In this document: piece by piece, positions 1-10,359 of the stretch | How the letters are laid out: every line of letters starts with the position of its first letter | Position numbering within the stretch: the stretch's first letter is position 1 | Source: Juglans regia | Lineage: Eukaryota; Streptophyta; Magnoliopsida; Fagales; Juglandaceae | Direction of reading: 5' to 3' | Length of the DNA: 64,000 nt | Assembly (NCBI RefSeq): GCF_001411555.2 | Contig: NC_049905.1 | Location: forward strand, 13,392,586-13,456,585 | The notes under the pieces: generated by a model | Databases searched by the model: none | What the model was told of the DNA's origin: nothing | The model's input: only the letters and a program-made list of their open reading frames with translations | Translations under genes and position numbers: made by a program

Positions 1-593
1 TTATACTCATCTTTAGTATATTTTGTAATATTTTATTCGTGAGCTTTCACTTATGCTTTAGTCATGTTCTCGGTAGTGATCTTGCTAGGATTCTTTGCAA
101 TGACATGAACATAAGAAACGTTTGAGAAGGCTTACATAGAAGAGCACATTGCACTTCCATCTCTTGAAATGAACTCCTTTAAAACGGAAGGGCTTGTTGA
201 GATTTCCAATACTTTCCGTGGATTTTTCAGTTGTAGGCTTCATGTCTGAATCTCCTTAAAATTGTTGGGGAAGTACACAATAATATAATAAAAATTATAG
301 CTAAATTAAAATTAAAACGAAGCCAGTTTAAACTGAGGCACGAAATCTTACTCTCTTTAAGGAGATTCAAACCCTTTGCGGTATACAAATTCTCAAATTA
401 ATCAGTACATCAGAACTCCTCTTGACTTGACTCATCTAGATCACAACAGCCCAACTGATTGTTGTATAGTCCGAACTAACGCTGTACAAGTGGTTGAGCC
501 CAAAACTCCACTCAAAGAACAACTTTTTTTATCTGAAAACACTCTAAAAAAATATATTGACACTTCGTCTTTCTCTTTTATTCAAAGAAAACA
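1..593. other. Left flank of the CACTA element, no gene seen
   Basis: AT-rich DNA outside the CACTA element. The short open frames here have no recognisable protein features. The last three bases (591-593, ACA) form the left target-site duplication of the element that starts at 594. Confidence 0.5.
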
Positions 594-1000
594 CACTACA
601 ACAAATTTGAGATTTTGGGACGAAATTATTTAGGGACGAAATTTTTTTCATCCCTAAAAGTCATTTATTGGGACAAAATTTAAATTTTGTCTCAAAAAAT
701 TGATGACTTTAGAAAATCGTTCGAACGTTAAAATAACCGTTCGAACAGTATTTTCTGTGACGAATTAAATCATCTCAAAAAATTTTTTCCGTTCGAACAT
801 AAAAAAATACGTTCGAACAGCAAAATTTGGCGGATAATTACTTTATTATGGAAGGGAAAGTTCAAAAACGTTCGAACGATAATTTGTTGTGTTCGAACGG
901 AAAATATTTTGTGGCAAATCCTGGCGGGAAGGTTTCTAAACCGTTCGAAGGGAATATATTTAGTTAGAACATATTCAAGCACTACATTTATACATTCGAA
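594..1000. repeat. CACTA left terminus and subterminal repeat zone
   Basis: Begins with the CACTACAACA terminus, continues with inverted GGGACGAAATT / AATTTCGTCCC-like words, then repeated copies of CGTTCGAAC and its complement to about 960. The same motif array is found at the right end of the element (19020-19400) and in the middle (8600-8840, 10550-12310). Confidence 0.85.
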
Positions 1001-2292
1001 GGTATAATATTAATCTCGGTACGAAACTCAAAATATAAAAAATATCTATCATATATACAAATTCATTAATTAATTTTATGTAATTAATTTTAAAATATTT
1101 TAATGATTTCTTTTACATTAAATAAGATTTTTAGTTAAATAAATATTATCACAACCAAATAAAGCAAATTATCAAAATGTCATATATATTGTTCATAATT
1201 ATAACAAAAGAAAATATAAATAAAAGATAAAAACTACTGTGATGCGAGGTCTCAACACACATCCTCGACTGCAGCTAATTGTGTCTCTACCTGTGTTAGT
1301 CGAGTACTAAGTGTGACCTGAGTTGCATTATTGGCATTAATCGATGTACGTAACTCATTAACCTCTATACGTAACCCAGAGACGGTAGTCATAATCTATG
1401 TACGCAACTCAGACATGGCAGTATGCAATGCATCAATTACTGCTGATGTGTGTACGCCGATCTTAGCACGCAATATGTCAGCCATCTCCTCGAGAATATA
1501 TGTGCGTGATGCCTCAGCCTGTGTAGATGTCTTACCAGCCGATACTCCAGTATCTCCTGGCTGCGCATCTCTCTGAATCTCAGCCCTGTCAAGAACAGCC
1601 CCAAGAAAACAAAATCTAGAGTGTCACGTGCTCCGTGATAGGGTGGTGCTGTTGATCGGTGCCATCGGAAATCGGGAACGCTCAGCAGGTTCGGACACAA
1701 CCCCGGCATGTAGCAAAAATCGAGTGATGAGGATCCCAAACGGCAGTATATCTGTCATAATGAACCGTGCCTCTGATCGGATCCTCTCAAATATATAACC
1801 AACGAGGTCGATCGGGATGCCACGAGCCACCTGTATCATAAATCTCGCTAAATCCATGCCGACCTCGGTCTTGTACTGCCGTGGGTCAATATTGTTGGCA
1901 ATGATCAAATTCATGATCTTGAAGAAAGAAGATAAATATGCCTGCCTAATACTCTTCATCCCATCGTACACTGGAGCATCTTGACCAACAATCAAGTCTC
2001 TGACCTCATGATCTGCAAGTGTATCGATCTCATCTGTGTAATCTGGTGCCTCGTCCTGAGACATAGCTGCATCACCTGAAGGATCAGACTCTCTAGGCGG
2101 CAGGTTTGGATAGGCATCAAGAAGCCTAGGAATACCCAGATATGCAGCGAGTCCGTCCGCTGAAAATATAACAGGAGCTCCTCGGACACAGATCTTATAT
2201 GCCCCTCCATCGTCTGGGCTGGCAGCACCGAGCTCTTTATAGAACTCAGTAACGATCTCAATGAACGAAACGAGCTCCATTCCTTCTTCTCG
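623..2292. repeat. Direct duplication, copy A (partner 8504-10173)
   Basis: Aligns with 8504-10173 at a constant offset of 7881 bases at both ends and inside, so there is no net insertion or deletion over about 1670 bases. Scattered substitutions amount to a few percent, mostly CpG-type decay in copy A. Copy A is cut off at 2292, where a CACTACAAGG terminus of another element begins. Copy B continues without a break past 10173. Confidence 0.9.
1234..2292 (-). pseudogene. Plant transposon-protein (Transposase_32-like) gene, truncated copy A
   Basis: On the minus strand an open frame reads MELVSFIEIVTEFYKELGAA..., then a vRG-PVIFSADGLAAYLGIPR-like core, resembling the 'putative plant transposon protein' domain (PF20167), which typically contains an EFYaNL word followed by an RG..v.fs...i...lgip stretch. 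After 1624 the coding sense continues in another frame as a hydrophilic, probably coiled-coil tail ending near 1234, so the gene is frame-broken or has an intron there. The tail has an in-frame stop at the same place in both copies, so it was dead before the duplication. The 5' end of the gene is missing, removed at 2292 by the start of a nested CACTA-like element. Family assignment rests on residue pattern only. Confidence 0.6.
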
Positions 2293-3030
2293 CACTACAA
2301 GGTTCAACACTTTTACCAGCGATTATGTATCGTTGACTATACACAACAAATCGCTGGCATATATCTACCCCAGGGATTTTTAAATCGCTGGAAAATCGCC
2401 GGTATTAACACCCCACTTTAGATCTACTGCAACGGAAACCAAAACTCGCCGCCATATATTAATATCCCGGCGAATTTTTTTTCGCTACTGACTACAAATT
2501 AATCACCGCTAATTCAATATAGGATTCTGTCGTTAAACACTACGATAGATTATTCGCAGCGTTTACTTTTCGCCGCTAAAAATGAAAATATCGCTGCCAA
2601 ATATATTTGCCAGCCACTCCACAAGATCGCCGCAATAAAAAAAATCGCCGTATAGTTGCATATGGCAGCGATTAATTATCGCCGATTTTTATTATTCATA
2701 GTATTTGGCAGCGATATAATATTCGCCGCTAAATACTATTATGCGGCGAGGTTTCACTCGCTACAAATTGGTTTTCAAATCGGTAATTATATGGCGGCGA
2801 TTTAAAATATCGCGGCTATATAATTAGAGGCAGCGAGTTTCCAAGATCGCTGTAATGTACATTCTGCTATAAAAATTTATTTGCGGCGAATATTTAGTCG
2901 CCGGTATTGATATGTAATAGCAATTTGTACATCGCTGGTTTAGGAGAATTTAAGTGTTAGTTTATAGCGGCGAGTAAAAATTCGCCGGAAAATGCACTTA
3001 ATTCGCCGCTAAACCTGAATTCGTGTTTAA
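2293..3030. repeat. Subterminal TCGCCGC / GCGGCGA repeat field
   Basis: Roughly every 20-40 bases the sequence carries CGCCG or CGGCG cores within AT-rich DNA, in both orientations, immediately inside the CACTACAAGG end. A similar motif class occurs inside the CACTA end at 47671-48040, so the two elements may belong to related lineages. Confidence 0.75.
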
Positions 3031-3329
3031 ATTTCCTGGGCTTTATTTTCTTTCTAGGCCTGGTTTTTAGTTGTTCCTAAATGCACCATTCATAATCCAA
3101 ACTCATTCATTCAAGTTGCTAATCAATATAACATGCAAAATAAATACATAAAGTTCCATCCAAGCCCATCAACAAAATCCAAACTCATATGTATTACAAT
3201 GGGGTGGTGTATTAATGTATTCTCATATACAAACTGAGCTTTTATCCTTAATAATAAATAAGCATCACAATCATCCAAAGGATTAGTACCAAATCATTGG
3301 TTGCAGGAAGAATTACACTTGATCAATCA

Positions 3330-3680
3330 GGCCGTTACAGGGGCACCAGACACAGCACAACAGTTCTCATAACCCGATGGATTCTCATAAGGCAATCCCA
3401 TGTATTTCTCAGTGTAAAATGTATCGTACCCATCCCAGGCCGTTACAGGGGCACCAGACACAGCACAACAGAAGACATCAGGAAACCTGGCCAAGGTCAT
3501 AGCTGAAAGATATCCACCATAACTCCACCCATACAACCCAATATGGCCAACTTTAGCAAGCCCTAGTTTAATAAGCCATTCGGCTCCAGTCAACTAATCA
3601 TCAGCATCAATCTGGCCAGCCTTGTATTTTAAAGAGCCTTCAAACTTAAGCCCACGTCGAGCAGTTCCTCTATTGTCCAT
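3330..3680 (-). pseudogene. Captured fragment of an S9 prolyl oligopeptidase / DPP-like gene
   Basis: The minus-strand translation starts right after an AG acceptor (TTTGTACAG before 3680) with MDNRGTARRGLKFEG, then a GAEWLIKLGLAKVGHIGLYGWSYGG stretch. GWSYGG is the nucleophile-serine motif of the S9B/S9C peptidase family, and the arrangement matches plant dipeptidyl-peptidase-IV-like enzymes near their C-terminus. One in-frame stop (3594-3596, TAG) replaces the residue before LTGAEW. The 3' end is rearranged: about 33 bases encoding CCAVSGAPVTA occur twice, 111 bases apart (3329-3361 and 3440-3472). The remaining catalytic Asp and His regions are not present, so this piece cannot encode an enzyme. 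Confidence 0.85.
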
Positions 3681-4765
3681 CTGTACAAATGGTAAGAATA
3701 TATAAAAAATCATGAGCCTTACGCCTATCAATTTTTCAAAATAAGTAGTATGATGTTGGATAAGACCTGCTCGAGAAGCAGGCAGAAGATAGCTTTTATC
3801 AATATGTTCGACAAAATGAGTGGAGTATCCACTATCCACTCCAGACTTATGTTTGACACCTCAAAACATGTGGAGGATCAGGATTCCAGACTTGACCAAA
3901 AAAGGGGCTGGATTGGAGTATTTTTTTTATAAGTGGGTTAGATTTACAATATCTAAGCAACACATCCAGTTTTGGACAGGAAAAGAAACCAGGAACAAAA
4001 AAACCTAGTTAGATGAAAATTCATTCTTCTTAGTCTGCCTCTGCATTTTGTATGTAGATGTAGCTACCATGTCTAACAAGTTACCATGAACCCTAGTATG
4101 CAAATCTTGTGAGGAAATGAGGCTACCACATCAGTTTAGCACTGCCATGAATCCTGGTTACCAACTTGTAAGAAAAAATTAAGTAGCCGCAATTATATTG
4201 TCATTATGCCAATGGCATATGTGAAACTAGACAAGAAATGTTGCCAAGACGAAGTAAACACCTTGAGAATCTTTAGTTGAAGGAAAAGATACATGTGCAG
4301 ACACCTACTTAAGCCTAAAAGTTCAAGTATATAGAAGGGACCTGATCATGTATCAACCCTTTTACTTTAAAATTGTGCAACTCAACACTCACATATGTAC
4401 CATAACAAGGTCAATAGACCTGGAAAGAAAAACAACTTAAAACAGAAAATCTATGGAAAATCTAGCTAATACTACCACTCTTTATTATATGATAGATAAA
4501 GCCGAAGGAAACTTTTAGAATTGAGCATTACAACAAAAATCTTAAAATTGACTGAAAAAACTAAAATCAAATATCAATCGACAAAAGCTAAATTCATCAC
4601 GTCGATTCAACATATTTTCTAATGGAACATCTGAATCAAATTCCGAATTCTTCCAATGAACTAAAAGTAAAAGTCACTTTTTTTTTCCCTGAAAACACCC
4701 ATATATCTTCTAATATCACTCTCGCACAAAGCATATAGATATAGATTTACATTTCGTGCGAGACA
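3681..4765. other. Nested-element filler, no gene recognised
   Basis: Moderately AT-rich DNA following the intron side of the peptidase fragment. Short frames at 3750-4008 overlap in several phases and show no domain. Nothing else could be assigned. Confidence 0.4.
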
Positions 4766-4769
4766 GAGT

Positions 4770-5165
4770 TGCTGCCAAGACGATACAAGTTCAATTCTGC
4801 AGCAGCAAGACCAAATAGCTTATGTTTTTACTAAACCACTAGTGGCTGATCGTTTTTTCATTCTCAGATCGAGTCTAATGGGATCTTACTGTGCTTGACA
4901 CCCCATTAGACTCGGGGTGTCGTATTAACCTATATCAAAATGATGCCCACTCAAAGAATAAGGAGCTGCAACAAATCCGCCTCAGTAGCTCTAGAAGTTT
5001 CAAGAGCTCTACTCTCTTACTCTCTTGTTTATGTTATAACAAACTTTTATTCCTTTTTAGTCATTACCTGCTATATCATATGCCTATAGAAGATTTCTAA
5101 GGCATTATGTAATCATTGCATTCAATGAAATGAATATTTGGAAAACATTGTATCCCTTTCTATTA
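4770..5165 (+). mobile_element. Ty1/copia retrotransposon remnant: RNase H end plus LTR-like DNA
   Basis: A plus-strand frame at about 4786-4908 reads QQQDQIAYVFTKPLVADRF and then ILRSSLMGS before a stop. This matches the conserved C-terminus of copia polyproteins (DQIADIFTKPL...RF..LRSKL). The DNA after the stop resembles the LTR of such an element: direct and inverted GACACCCC/GGGGTGTC words, then a run ending in AATGAAATGAATATTTGG and a polyadenylation-like stretch near 5130. The rest of the element is missing, so this is a truncated piece lying between captured host fragments. Confidence 0.7.
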
Positions 5166-5313
5166 GTACGTACGTAGCCTCACACATACACACACACTTA
5201 TATATTAAGTACTATAGGGGTGTATATGGATATAGAAAAGACCATATTATAGACATGCATGTTCAAGTAAGATAAATATTGAAGTGGATCAAGAGATCAG
5301 AAGTACTACATAC

Positions 5314-5553
5314 AATAATTTGGGAGGTGAATTGAGGGACTCCATATGGCTTAAGAATGTAATGGGAGGCATGCGTGATTGCAAAAATAATCATCATCTG
5401 CAGCTCAAGCTGTGGCAATGAAAACATATTCCCAGAACGAAGGTAGTTCCATAGGCCTGGCGAATGGACCCTATAGGGAAGATCAACACATTCGCTTATG
5501 GTGATGATGCTTGAATTATGAAATGAAGTTGCAAGATCTAGCGACAGTATCAT
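5314..5553 (-). pseudogene. Captured first exon of a CHX-type cation/proton antiporter gene
   Basis: The minus-strand frame reads from an ATG at 5551-5553 through ECVDLPYRVHSPGLW, SLPQLELQMMIIFAITHAS and ILKPYGVPQFTSQII. This is the characteristic N-terminus of plant CHX proteins (CPA2 family), in which a C..lPp.v.S.G.W segment precedes the first transmembrane helix and a FTSQ.iaG.iLGP motif follows. After ...QII the sequence reads GTATGT, a good donor site, so the exon border is preserved. No further CHX exons were seen nearby. In the full-length family the protein has 10-12 membrane spans and moves K+ or Na+ against H+; only about 80 residues remain here. The exact start codon is uncertain. 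Confidence 0.8.
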
Positions 5554-6647
5554 GCTGGTGTCTTAGTCGTCTTTACTTTCTTCACACAGAGAAAATGGGG
5601 TAGAAAGAAAGAAATGTAAAAGGTGGATTGACAATTTACTTCAGGCCGATTCTTTTCTTGATTCTTTCTTTCTTTCTAATTTTTTTCCCAGAAAGTCTGT
5701 GTTTTCTAACGCACAAACTAAGAACAAACCAGATTCTAGCTATTGCCTATTTAGGGGAAAGTACTTGCAGTTATATATGAAACTAAATTCACATTCATCT
5801 CATGGCTTTGCATACGATTCACATTCACTATCCAGTAACAGAATTGTTCTTGTTGTACCAAATTCAGATGTTGTTTGGGGTAATCAAACGGTACGATACT
5901 CTCGAACCGCTAGCCATAAAAACGAGATGATCATATATAGGAAACGGAAATATTGATGATGTTCGTATATATAATTATCCTGAAATGGGTAGTTTTAGTT
6001 CTCAGCATGACACATACATGCATACATGAAGAAAAGATTTTAAAAACCTCCTAGTCCTAACCCCAAAATGCATCAATAAAATAACAGCATTATGGCATCT
6101 ATCTATTTATGACACATTATTTATTTTCGTCATGTTAAATAACTATAAATTTTTTTATGGAAAGAAACGAAAGTTATCATGCATGCATGTACTCAATAAA
6201 AATTTCAAAAGTTTGGAACACTTCATGTATCTTGATCTATTGATCTCTATAATTCTTCGACATTCTTTATTTTAATAAGCGAAGAAGGACGTTATATAAT
6301 ATGTTAAGAAAATAAAACTATTACCTATTTAGGAGTTTATAAATTTTTACCTGCGCATGAATTGAATGGTGCCGCACGAAAATGGAAATCATTTGTTGCT
6401 AATTACCACGTGATACTAATTCCTCGAAAAACACTTCAAATCGTGATCTTCTGATCCTGCGTACAGAAAGCCATGCATGCATGCCTGTTATGAACTGATA
6501 GAACTGATCTCATTTGTCTCTTCTATGTCACTTCTATGTCAAACATTTGCAGTAGTTTTCCAGCCTAACTTTCTGCATCCGATGCTAAGCATGCAGAACA
6601 CAATAATATATCACAACAAGAAAGGAAGTAGAACCCAACATACCTCA
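5554..6647. other. Nested-element filler, no gene recognised
   Basis: AT-rich DNA with a CTTTCTTTCTTT microsatellite near 5660 and no frame with recognisable protein sequence. It may contain intron or upstream DNA captured with the neighbouring fragments. Confidence 0.4.
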
Positions 6648-6976
6648 TCAAATTCCATCTGAAAGAACAATCGTGCCCTGCTGCAGCAATGCCTCCAATC
6701 TTTCTTTTTTGAAATCTGAAAGTCCAGCTCCTATGCTGTTGCTAAATAAAGAACCAGAAGTATACTTCATAGGCTCAACTGATCCATTCCCTACGACCTC
6801 CTCACATTTTCTTCCAAAATAGTTGGATGTTTGGGAAGCAGAAGGGAGAAAATCATCATCAGACGATAAAAGCTCCATTACTTGTTGTGTATAGAAACCA
6901 AAGTAATCAGGTCCTGCATGGTGTTCAGCTCTAGCAACCATCCCCTTTGAAGCTTTTGACATAACAAGGAAAGCCA
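6648..6976 (-). pseudogene. Captured exon of an unrecognised host gene
   Basis: The minus-strand frame runs as VAFLVMSKASKGMVARAEHH, then AGPDYFGFYTQQVMELLSSD, and later LFSNSIGAGLSDFKKERLEA. It has the composition of genuine coding DNA and is preceded by an AG acceptor-like site (TGTAGCAG before 6976). It looks like an internal exon of a plant protein of unknown function, and I cannot name the family. Because it lies between fragments of other host genes within the nested CACTA-like element, capture is the simplest explanation. No continuation in neighbouring exons was found. Confidence 0.5.
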
Positions 6977-7524
6977 CTGCTACACATGACAACTGATTAT
7001 TAATGAGAAACTAGATGATAATTTGTCAAGGAAGAGGCCCAATGGCACCCCCTTCCTCTTAAAAATGAAAAATAGTAGAATATGCATTAATGTGAGAAAT
7101 ATTAAAGGGAAATTGCAACGCCTTACAAATTACGTCACAGTAACACTCCTACTTAGCAAACCATAACAAATTGTACATAAAATTATAGATTACCATGATA
7201 AGTATTCCAATCAATTTTATTATAATCCAATAATTCTCTATACACCCAAACCATAGCATCAATACACCACAATATGGTCCAACCCTCAAAGCCTTTTAAG
7301 CTATACAGATTCCATTATGTTATTACACAAATGGTCAGCTCAATGAGAGAGAGAGAGAGAGATCAGTGCAAAAGTAGTCATATTTACTAGAATTTCCAAA
7401 GCGACAAAGCTAGTTAAACTACATACATAACTGTAGAGGATCAATGTCATTTTACACGGGAAAAAAATAAAACACAAGTTGTAAGTAAACTTTTACAGAG
7501 CAGGGAAAAGGTGTCGGAACTTAC

Positions 7525-7608
7525 TCTCTCTCTAGCCTTAAGCTTCTCTTCCAACACAAGTAATTCCTTCTCCTTCATCTCAAGGAAGCTTCTCAGAGAG
7601 TCAGCCTT
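7525..7608 (-). pseudogene. Captured 28-codon exon of a CRWN/NMCP1 nuclear-lamina gene
   Basis: A single 84-base exon on the minus strand is bounded by ATCACAG before it and GTAAGT after it. It encodes KADSLRSFLEMKEKELLVLE followed by EKLKARER. This matches the coiled-coil rod of plant nuclear matrix constituent proteins (CRWN/LINC family), in which a KEADSLRSnLEMKEKELLaLEEKLsAREr segment is highly conserved. The heptad-rich composition fits. No adjoining CRWN exons were identified, so this is an isolated exon carried with some of its introns by the mobile element. Confidence 0.75.
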
Positions 7609-8066
7609 CTGTGATTCAAATTAACAAAAAAAAAAAAAGGAATTATGTATAAAACCATCAATGAATTATTCATCGGGTTTGGGAAACCAAGTTGCTAGAA
7701 ATATATTTAACACTTCACTTGTACAAGTACATTTTATGGTGGATAACTCCAAATGATACTAACCTCATTTGAGACCATGAGAGATCCAAGAGATCCCCGG
7801 TGTAGACATAGATCCAAGATTTATATAAATATATATAATACTATATATATATTTATATATATAGCCCAGTGTCGTATAGAGTAAGTACAAAAACCACCCA
7901 AAGGCACAACACGTCGACACCCTTGACTCCTCATGCCTCCCCGGTGTCACAAAAAACCACCCAAAAAATGTGCCCTTCTATGAGAAGCCCCTTATGGGCC
8001 GGGGAAATCGTTACACTGAGTCTGTCGAACTGACTCAGTGAACGACGGGAAAGCCCTAAAGAAAGA
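7609..8066. other. Non-coding DNA of the nested element
   Basis: Intron-like DNA next to the CRWN exon with a poly(A) tract near 7630, then a TATATAT-rich stretch at 7815-7865 and a non-repetitive segment with no recognised gene up to the stop codon at 8067. Confidence 0.4.
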
Positions 8067-8405
8067 CTACATCACTTTGTCATTTTGTATCTGATGCTCC
8101 CTCAGCTCCCGCATCTCTGTCCTCATTTCATCCAGCTGACTCTTGTAAGCTTCAGCATCCTTCTTATATTGCTCAGCATCCTTCTTATATTGTTCAGCAT
8201 CTTTCTTGTGCTTTTCAGCCTCAGACATGTATTGTTGCATTTGAACTTTGTCACGTTGTCTACTAGACTCGGGGATGACCATTTCCCCAAGTCCCCGTGC
8301 ATATCCAGGTCGATGCCCAAGAACCTCCCTAAAGACAGTCGCTGCTGCCTCATCACTACGTTGCTCTGGTCCTAGGCCATCCAACCTACCTTGCATCTCC
8401 TCCTG
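8067..8405 (-). pseudogene. TnpA-like (Transposase_24-type) C-terminal exon of a second CACTA lineage
   Basis: The minus-strand frame begins after a TGTGCAG acceptor and reads through FREVLGHRPGYARGLGEMV, then three exact heptads of the KKDAEQY type, then a long hydrophilic coiled coil ending at a TAG (8067-8069). The plus-strand TnpA of the host element has the equivalent FTQVLGQRSGYLRGLGRCV followed by a Glu/Gln-rich coiled coil, so the two are homologous C-termini from different lineages. The upstream exons are missing because the sequence switches to the duplicated segment at 8504. A DNA-binding, multimerising role at subterminal repeats is expected from the family. Confidence 0.75.
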
Positions 8406-8503
8406 CACATTGAGAAAGCAACGATTATTAACAAATAATCAGCTAGTGCTATATTAATGATTTTACTACCGTATAGAAAGAAACATAGATCCCAACGCCT
8501 TAC

Positions 8504-10173
8504 AAATTATTTAGGGACGAAATTTTTTTCATCCCTAAAAATCATTTCTTGGGACGAAATTTAAATTTCGTCCCAAAAAATTGATGACTTTAGAAAATCG
8601 TTCAAACGTTAAAATAACCGTTCGAACAGTATTTTCTGTGACGAATTAAATCGTCTCAAAAAAAATTTTCCATTCGAACATCAAAGAATACGTTCGAACA
8701 GCAAAATTTGGCGGATAATTATTTTATTATGGAGGGAAAAGTTCAAAACCGTTCGAACGATAATTTGTTGTGTTCGAACGGAAAATATTTTGTGGCAAAT
8801 CCTGGCGGGAAGGTTTCTAAACCGTTCGAACGGAATATATTTAGTTAGAACATATTCAAGCACCACATTTATACATTCGAAGGTATAATATTAATCTCGG
8901 TACGAAACTCAAAATATAAAAAATATCTATCATATATACAAATTCATTAATTAATTTTATGTAATTAATTTTAAAATATTTTAATGATTTCTTTTACATT
9001 AAATAAGATTTTTAGTTAAATAAATATTATCACAACCAAATAAAGCAAATTATCAAAATGCCATATATATTGTTCATAATTATAACAAAAGAAAATATAA
9101 ATAAAAGATAAAAATTACTGTGATGCGAGGTCTCTACACACATCCTCGACTGCAGCTAATTGTGTCTCTACATGTGTCAGTCGAGTACTAAGTGTGACCT
9201 GAGTTGCATTATTGGCATTAATAGATGTACGTAACTCATTAACCTCTTTACGTAACCTAGAGACGGTAGTCATAATCTATGTACGCAACTCAGACATGGC
9301 AGTATGCAATGCATCAATCACTGCTGATGTGTGTACGCCGATCTTAGCACGCAATATGTCAGCCATCTCCTTGCGAATATATGTGCGTGATGCCTCAGCC
9401 TGTGTAGATGTCTTACCAGCCGATACTCCAGTATCTCCCGGCTGCGCATCTCTCTGAATCTCAGCCCTGTCAGGAACAGCCCCACAAAAACAAAATCTAG
9501 AATGTCACGTGCTCCGTGATAGGGTGGTGCTGTTGATCGGTGCCATCGGAAATCGGGAACGCTCAGCAGGTTCGGACACAACCCCGGCATGTTGCAAAAA
9601 TCGAGTGATGAGGATCCCAAACGGCAGTATATCTGTCGTAATGAACCGTGCCTCTGATCGGATCCTCTCAAATATATAACCAACGAGGTCGATCGGGATG
9701 CCACGAGCGACCCGTATCATAAATCTCGCTAAATCCATGCCGACCTCGGTCTTGTGCTGCCTTGGGTCAATATTGTTGGCAATGATCAAATTCATGATCT
9801 TGAAGAAAGAAGATAAATATGCCTGCCTAATACTCTTCATCCCATCGTACACTGGAGCATCTGGACCAACAATCAAGTCTCCGACCTCATGATCAGCAAG
9901 TGTATCGATCTCATCTGTGTAATCTGGTGCCTCGTCCTGAGACATAGCTGCATCACCTAAAGGATCAGACTCTCTAGGCGGCAGGTTTGGATAGGCATCA
10001 AGAAGCCTAGGAATACTCAGATATGCAGCGAGTCCGTCCGCTGAAAATATAACAGGAGCTCCTCGGACACAGATCCTATATGCCCCTTCATCGTCTGGGC
10101 TGGCAGCACCGAGCTCTTTATAAAACTCAGTAACGATCTCAATGAACGAAACGAGCTCCATTCCTTCTTCTCG
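8504..10173. repeat. Direct duplication, copy B (partner 623-2292)
   Basis: Matches 623-2292 base for base at offset 7881. It lacks the first 29 bases of the CACTA terminus (594-622), so this copy has no functional transposon end of its own. It continues uninterrupted into the 5' part of the antisense gene and the subterminal repeats after 10360, so copy B sits in the original context and copy A is the displaced or interrupted one. Confidence 0.9.
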
Positions 10174-10357
10174 ATCGCTGATCTAAGAATGGTGCCCAAC
10201 CACGATCATTGAATACTGATGGGAGGGAATGACCCTCCCATATAAGAGCTACAAAATCAGACAGTTTTACCTGTCGCTCAAGTAAAACGGTCCGCTCTCG
10301 AACTGTTTGGATGGAAGGTTCTCCTGATCTACCATGTTTACAGCCCCGATAAGACAT
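9115..10357 (-). pseudogene. Plant transposon-protein (Transposase_32-like) gene, longer copy B
   Basis: The minus strand starts with MSYRGCKHGRSGEPSIQT and a SLPSVFNDRGWAPFLDQ segment, shifts one frame near 10160, then reads MELVSFIEIVTEFYKELG and the vRGAPVIFSADGLAAYL core to 9505. A third frame carries a coiled-coil tail (QAEASRTYIRKEMADMLRAK) to a TAA at 9115-9117. The RGW..fL and EFY.eL words are the hallmarks of the putative plant transposon protein domain (PF20167) usually found in gag-like or degenerate transposon ORFs. The frame change near 10160 and an in-frame TAG at 9277-9279 are shared with copy A where both exist. The gene lies antisense inside the 5' subterminal region of the CACTA element, so it was probably acquired by that element. 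Confidence 0.6.
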
Positions 10358-10359
10358 TA

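Larger units (their letters stand above)
2293..8503 (-). mobile_element. Nested, truncated CACTA-like element carrying host gene fragments
   Basis: A new CACTACAAGG terminus begins exactly where copy A of the antisense gene breaks off, and it is followed by a dense field of TCGCCGC/GCGGCGA words to about 3030, a different subterminal repeat from that of the host element. A TnpA-like C-terminal coding piece on the minus strand (8067-8405) marks the coding end of the same or a related element. Between them lie pieces of at least three recognisable host genes with intact exon borders, the signature of a gene-capturing (Pack-) CACTA. The opposite terminus is absent: at 8503 the sequence switches directly into copy B of the duplication. 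The extent is therefore an inference. Confidence 0.6.
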
